From Gluconobacter sphaericus NBRC 12467 (GTDB lineage: Bacteria > Pseudomonadota > Alphaproteobacteria > Acetobacterales > Acetobacteraceae): 64,000 nucleotides of DNA. Where the stretch lies: NCBI RefSeq assembly GCF_006539125.1, contig NZ_BJMK01000001.1, forward strand, positions 391,932-455,931, in the 5' to 3' direction. This document shows positions 61,558 to 64,000 of this stretch, one piece after another (position 1 is the first letter of the stretch; every line of letters starts with the position of its first letter). A program made the translations under genes and the position numbers. The notes below the pieces were generated by a model. The model searched no databases and was not told the origin of the DNA. It saw only the letters and a list, made by a program, of their open reading frames with translations.

Positions 61558-61634
61558 TGGTGCACCCGAAAGGACTTGAACCTCTAACCCCCAGATTCGT
61601 AGTCTGGTGCTCTATCCAGTTGAGCTACGGGTGC
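61558..61634 (-). tRNA. tRNA-Arg(ACG), copy 1
   Basis: Read on the minus strand it starts GCACCCGTAGCTCAACTGG, has the anticodon stem CCAGA and TCTGG around loop CTACGAA (anticodon ACG), the T arm with GGTTCAAGTCC, and ends with the encoded CCA. 77 bases. The first base of the anticodon should be changed to inosine. It lies 35 bases from an identical copy. Confidence 0.97.
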
Positions 61635-61669
61635 GGACACATTGTATAAAGTCTTCATCAGGAGAAGAC

Positions 61670-61746
61670 TGGTGCACCCGAAAGGACTTGAACCTCTAAC
61701 CCCCAGATTCGTAGTCTGGTGCTCTATCCAGTTGAGCTACGGGTGC
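61670..61746 (-). tRNA. tRNA-Arg(ACG), copy 2
   Basis: Identical in all 77 bases to the copy at 61558-61634, also with encoded CCA. On the minus strand this copy comes first and is nearest the proposed promoter. Confidence 0.97.
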
Positions 61747-61759
61747 GCTGTGAGGCGGG

Positions 61760-61788
61760 GTTTTACAGAGACTTAACTGACCTGACAA
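61760..61788 (-). promoter_or_regulatory. Proposed tRNA-Arg promoter
   Basis: On the minus strand TTGTCA (61783-61788) and TAAAAC (61760-61765) are 17 bases apart, ending 13 bases before the 5' end of the first tRNA. Confidence 0.5.
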
Positions 61789-61807
61789 CCCCGCTTTCGA
61801 AAAAATT

Positions 61808-62185
61808 TCAGTTTCGCGTCATGGTGATATGAGCCCGGCAGGAAGGTGATCCGAAAATGCCGCCAATGGCCTGTCCGACCGGATAGCCGTTGAACACGAG
61901 CGCCGTGTTGTGATGGTCTATATCCGTCATGGCGAGTTCGGCATGATAATGCTGGTTTCCGAGCTTGTAGGTGCCGCGCAGGACCTGTGCGCCGTCAGCC
62001 GGCGTAAAGAGAATTTCCTTATCGCGGATCCGCAGGGTTGAGGGATGCTCAGTAGGGCAGGTGCCCTGATCCGTAACGAGCGCACCGACCCAGGAGCCGG
62101 TGGGATCCTTGCCGGGGTCGGGCGTTCCGGCGCAGGCGGCGAGTAGGGCCGTGGCAGAGAGGGCAAAAAGTGCTGGCAGACGCAT
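61808..62185 (-). CDS. Small lipoprotein of unknown function
   Basis: A 125-residue protein with a lipoprotein signal ([18 protein letters not shown], Cys about residue 18) and a mature part containing [24 protein letters not shown] (about 30-53) and [20 protein letters not shown] at the end. Two Cys in the mature chain (about 43 and 117) may form a disulphide. The beta-rich pattern suggests a small barrel. I do not recognise the family with confidence. It is a single-gene unit, divergent from guaA. Confidence 0.75.
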   Translation of the reverse strand: MRLPALFALSATALLAACAGTPDPGKDPTGSWVGALVTDQGTCPTEHPSTLRIRDKEILFTPADGAQVLRGTYKLGNQHYHAELAMTDIDHHNTALVFNGYPVGQAIGGIFGSPSCRAHITMTRN

Positions 62186-62260
62186 GTTGTTCCTGTTCCG
62201 TGTTGCAGAATGGATGACGCAGACGACACAACACCTTATAGGAGAGCCTCAAAAGGCACC

Positions 62261-63883
62261 ATGAAACCGGAACGCGAGGCCATGACATTGACCCAGCAGG
62301 ACGCCAGCACCGTCGAAAAACTCGACGAAACTCTTCACGAAGACCGTATCCTCATTCTGGATTTCGGCAGCCAGGTGACGCAGCTCATTGCGCGTCGCGT
62401 CCGCGAGAGCGGCGTTTACTGCGAGATCTGGCCATACACGGCGACCGAGGAAAAAATCCGCGCATTCAATCCGCGCGGCATTATCCTGTCCGGCAGCCCG
62501 GCCAGCGTCCATGACGAGAATGCGCCTCCGATTCCGGATGTTGTGTTTGCGCTCAACCGCCCTGTGCTGGGGATCTGCTACGGCCAGCAGGCGATGTGCC
62601 AGAAGCTGGGCGGCAAGGTCGAAAATCACGAGCACCGCGAATTCGGTCGCGCCTATATCGACATTGCCGAGGACTGCTCGCTGTTCCGGGGTGTCTGGGC
62701 GCGCGGCAAGCGTGAGCAGGTCTGGATGAGCCACGGCGACCGCGTGACGCAGCTTCCGCCGGGCTTCCGTGCCGTCGCCCATTCCGAAGGCGCGCCGTTC
62801 GCGATCATCGCGGATGAGGGACGTCGTCTGTACGGAGTGCAGTTTCATCCGGAAGTCGTGCATACGCCGCATGGTGCAGCCCTGATCCGCAATTTTACGC
62901 ATAATGTCGCGGGTTGCAGTGGCAGCTGGACGATGGCCGGTTTCCGCGATCTGGAAATCGCACGTATCCGCAAGCAGGTTGGCTCGGGTCGGGTGATCTG
63001 TGGTCTGTCGGGTGGTGTGGATAGCTCGGTGGCTGCAAAGCTGATTCATGATGCGATTGGTGATCAGCTCACCTGCATTTTCGTGGATCCGGGTATTATG
63101 CGCACGGGTGAGGCGGACGAGGTCGTCAAGACGTTCCGGGGCCGCTTCAACATTCGTCTTGTGCATCGCGACGCTTCTGAGCTTTTCCTCAAGGAACTGG
63201 CTGGCGTGACGGACCCGGAAACCAAGCGCAAGACGATCGGGCGTCTTTTCATTGAGGTTTTCGAGGAAGAAGCGGCGAAGCTGGGTGGTGCGCAGTTCCT
63301 TGCACAGGGCACGCTGTATCCGGATGTGATTGAGAGCGTGAGCTTCTCCGGTGGTCCGTCTGTGACCATCAAGTCCCATCACAATGTCGGCGGTCTGCCT
63401 GACCGTATGAACATGGAACTGGTTGAACCGCTGCGTGAGCTGTTCAAGGATGAGGTCCGCATGCTTGGCCGCGAGCTGGGGATTCCTGAGAGCATCGTCG
63501 GGCGGCATCCGTTCCCTGGGCCGGGACTGGCGATCCGTATTCCGGGTGATGTCACGAAGGAAAAGCTCGACCTGCTGCGTAAGGTGGACGTGATCTATCT
63601 TGAGGAGATCCGTCGCGCTGGGCTGTATGATGCGATCTGGCAGGCTTTTGCTGTTCTGCTGCCGGTGCGGACAGTTGGCGTCATGGGCGATGGCCGGACT
63701 TACGATCAGGCCTGCGCCCTGCGTGCCGTGACCAGCACGGATGGCATGACGGCGGAAGTCTATCCTTTCGACTTCGCATTCTTGAACCGGGTTGCTGGTC
63801 GTATCGTCAATGAGGTTCGGGGCATTAACCGTGTCACCTACGACATCACTTCCAAGCCGCCGGGCACGATTGAGTGGGAATGA
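62261..63883 (+). CDS. guaA: GMP synthase (glutamine-hydrolysing)
   Basis: A 540-residue enzyme that turns XMP into GMP with ATP and glutamine. The N-terminal glutamine amidotransferase has [19 protein letters not shown] (about 29-47), the catalytic Cys in GICYGQQAM (about 106-114) and the His-x-Glu in FHPEVVHT (about 196-203). The synthetase domain has the PP-loop [16 protein letters not shown] (about 249-264) and the C-terminal [13 protein letters not shown] (about 417-429), [14 protein letters not shown] end. The ATG at 62261 follows AAAGG; 62282 is an alternative start. A strong terminator follows. Confidence 0.98.
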   Translation: MKPEREAMTLTQQDASTVEKLDETLHEDRILILDFGSQVTQLIARRVRESGVYCEIWPYTATEEKIRAFNPRGIILSGSPASVHDENAPPIPDVVFALNRPVLGICYGQQAMCQKLGGKVENHEHREFGRAYIDIAEDCSLFRGVWARGKREQVWMSHGDRVTQLPPGFRAVAHSEGAPFAIIADEGRRLYGVQFHPEVVHTPHGAALIRNFTHNVAGCSGSWTMAGFRDLEIARIRKQVGSGRVICGLSGGVDSSVAAKLIHDAIGDQLTCIFVDPGIMRTGEADEVVKTFRGRFNIRLVHRDASELFLKELAGVTDPETKRKTIGRLFIEVFEEEAAKLGGAQFLAQGTLYPDVIESVSFSGGPSVTIKSHHNVGGLPDRMNMELVEPLRELFKDEVRMLGRELGIPESIVGRHPFPGPGLAIRIPGDVTKEKLDLLRKVDVIYLEEIRRAGLYDAIWQAFAVLLPVRTVGVMGDGRTYDQACALRAVTSTDGMTAEVYPFDFAFLNRVAGRIVNEVRGINRVTYDITSKPPGTIEWE

Positions 63884-63930
63884 TCCCACGTCTGGCATGA
63901 ATGAATTTGTGTAGGCTGTAGCCTGTTGAA

Positions 63931-63957
63931 AACCCCGCAGAGATGCGGGGTTTTTTT
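63931..63957 (+). terminator. guaA terminator
   Basis: CCCCGCA (63933-63939) pairs with TGCGGGG (63944-63950), loop GAGA, then seven Ts. Confidence 0.92.
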
Positions 63958-64000
63958 GCTTGAAAGGCTGGCGATGCACATAGCGTGTTGCGACCCGCCG

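Noticed and set aside
61558..61746. Short CRISPR-like or direct-repeat element
   Set aside because: The two near-identical units are complete tRNA-Arg genes with encoded CCA.
62249..63979. Minus-strand open frame of 576 codons opposite guaA
   Set aside because: Antisense shadow of guaA; guaA has complete catalytic motifs.

Overview
The window is a gene-dense, GC-rich stretch of alphaproteobacterial chromosome, almost certainly from an acetic acid bacterium (Acetobacteraceae, most likely Gluconobacter). The basis is inference from gene content: a cyoABCD quinol oxidase operon, a class I lysyl-tRNA synthetase, oxygen-dependent HemF, groESL under a CIRCE operator, an alphaproteobacterial DUF4175 (TIGR02302) protein, and the remnant of a Hint-domain surface protein of a kind common in this family. 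No insertion sequence, prophage, integrase, CRISPR array or rRNA operon was seen.

Layout. 1-5.0 kb: 3' end of a dihaem cytochrome c peroxidase, a non-coding stretch with a strong terminator and a possible structured RNA, an AT-richer GT61 glycosyltransferase, a secreted lipase, and an Smr-domain protein. 5.0-10.2 kb: a Tat-exported binding protein coupled to hemF, mtnP, then a DUF2934/SDR/dienelactone hydrolase cluster and a DUF4169 protein. 10.2-15.7 kb: groESL, then a TonB-dependent receptor. 16.3-26.0 kb: DinG-type helicase, lysK, a shortened mprF, marC, a UDG-fold protein, thpR and a Bax-inhibitor-1 membrane protein. 26.0-30.4 kb: a long hairpin-rich leader, a 26-codon leader ORF and cyoABCD. 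30.5-36.0 kb: ferredoxin, Hsp15, a SUV3-like helicase, an M17 aminopeptidase and a MarR regulator. 36.0-41.3 kb: a polysaccharide module (GT4 phosphoglycosyl transferase, membrane dehydratase, aminotransferase, small membrane protein), then a MerR regulator. 41.4-48.7 kb: AI-2E family transporter, a decayed Hint-domain gene, ABC-F ATPase, ndk, purMN and hda. 48.7-55.2 kb: a phosphate-centred run (ppk, ppx, CDP-diacylglycerol diphosphatase, MFS exporter, class B-type acid phosphatase). 55.8-64 kb: DUF4175 protein, lysA, cdd, a secreted serine protease, a lone receiver protein, two identical tRNA-Arg genes, a lipoprotein and guaA.

Most genes are packed into short operons with 4-base ATGA overlaps, so translational coupling is the rule. 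Rho-independent terminators mark most operon ends. The most unusual observations are the cyo leader (five local hairpins plus a competing 9-bp long-range pairing, ending in a coupled mini-ORF), the putative structured RNA at about 863-1047, an MprF that lacks its catalytic half beside a lysyl-tRNA synthetase, a ThpR with one catalytic histidine replaced, and the Hint-domain pseudogene. I did not find a clear multi-gene novel defence or mobile system.
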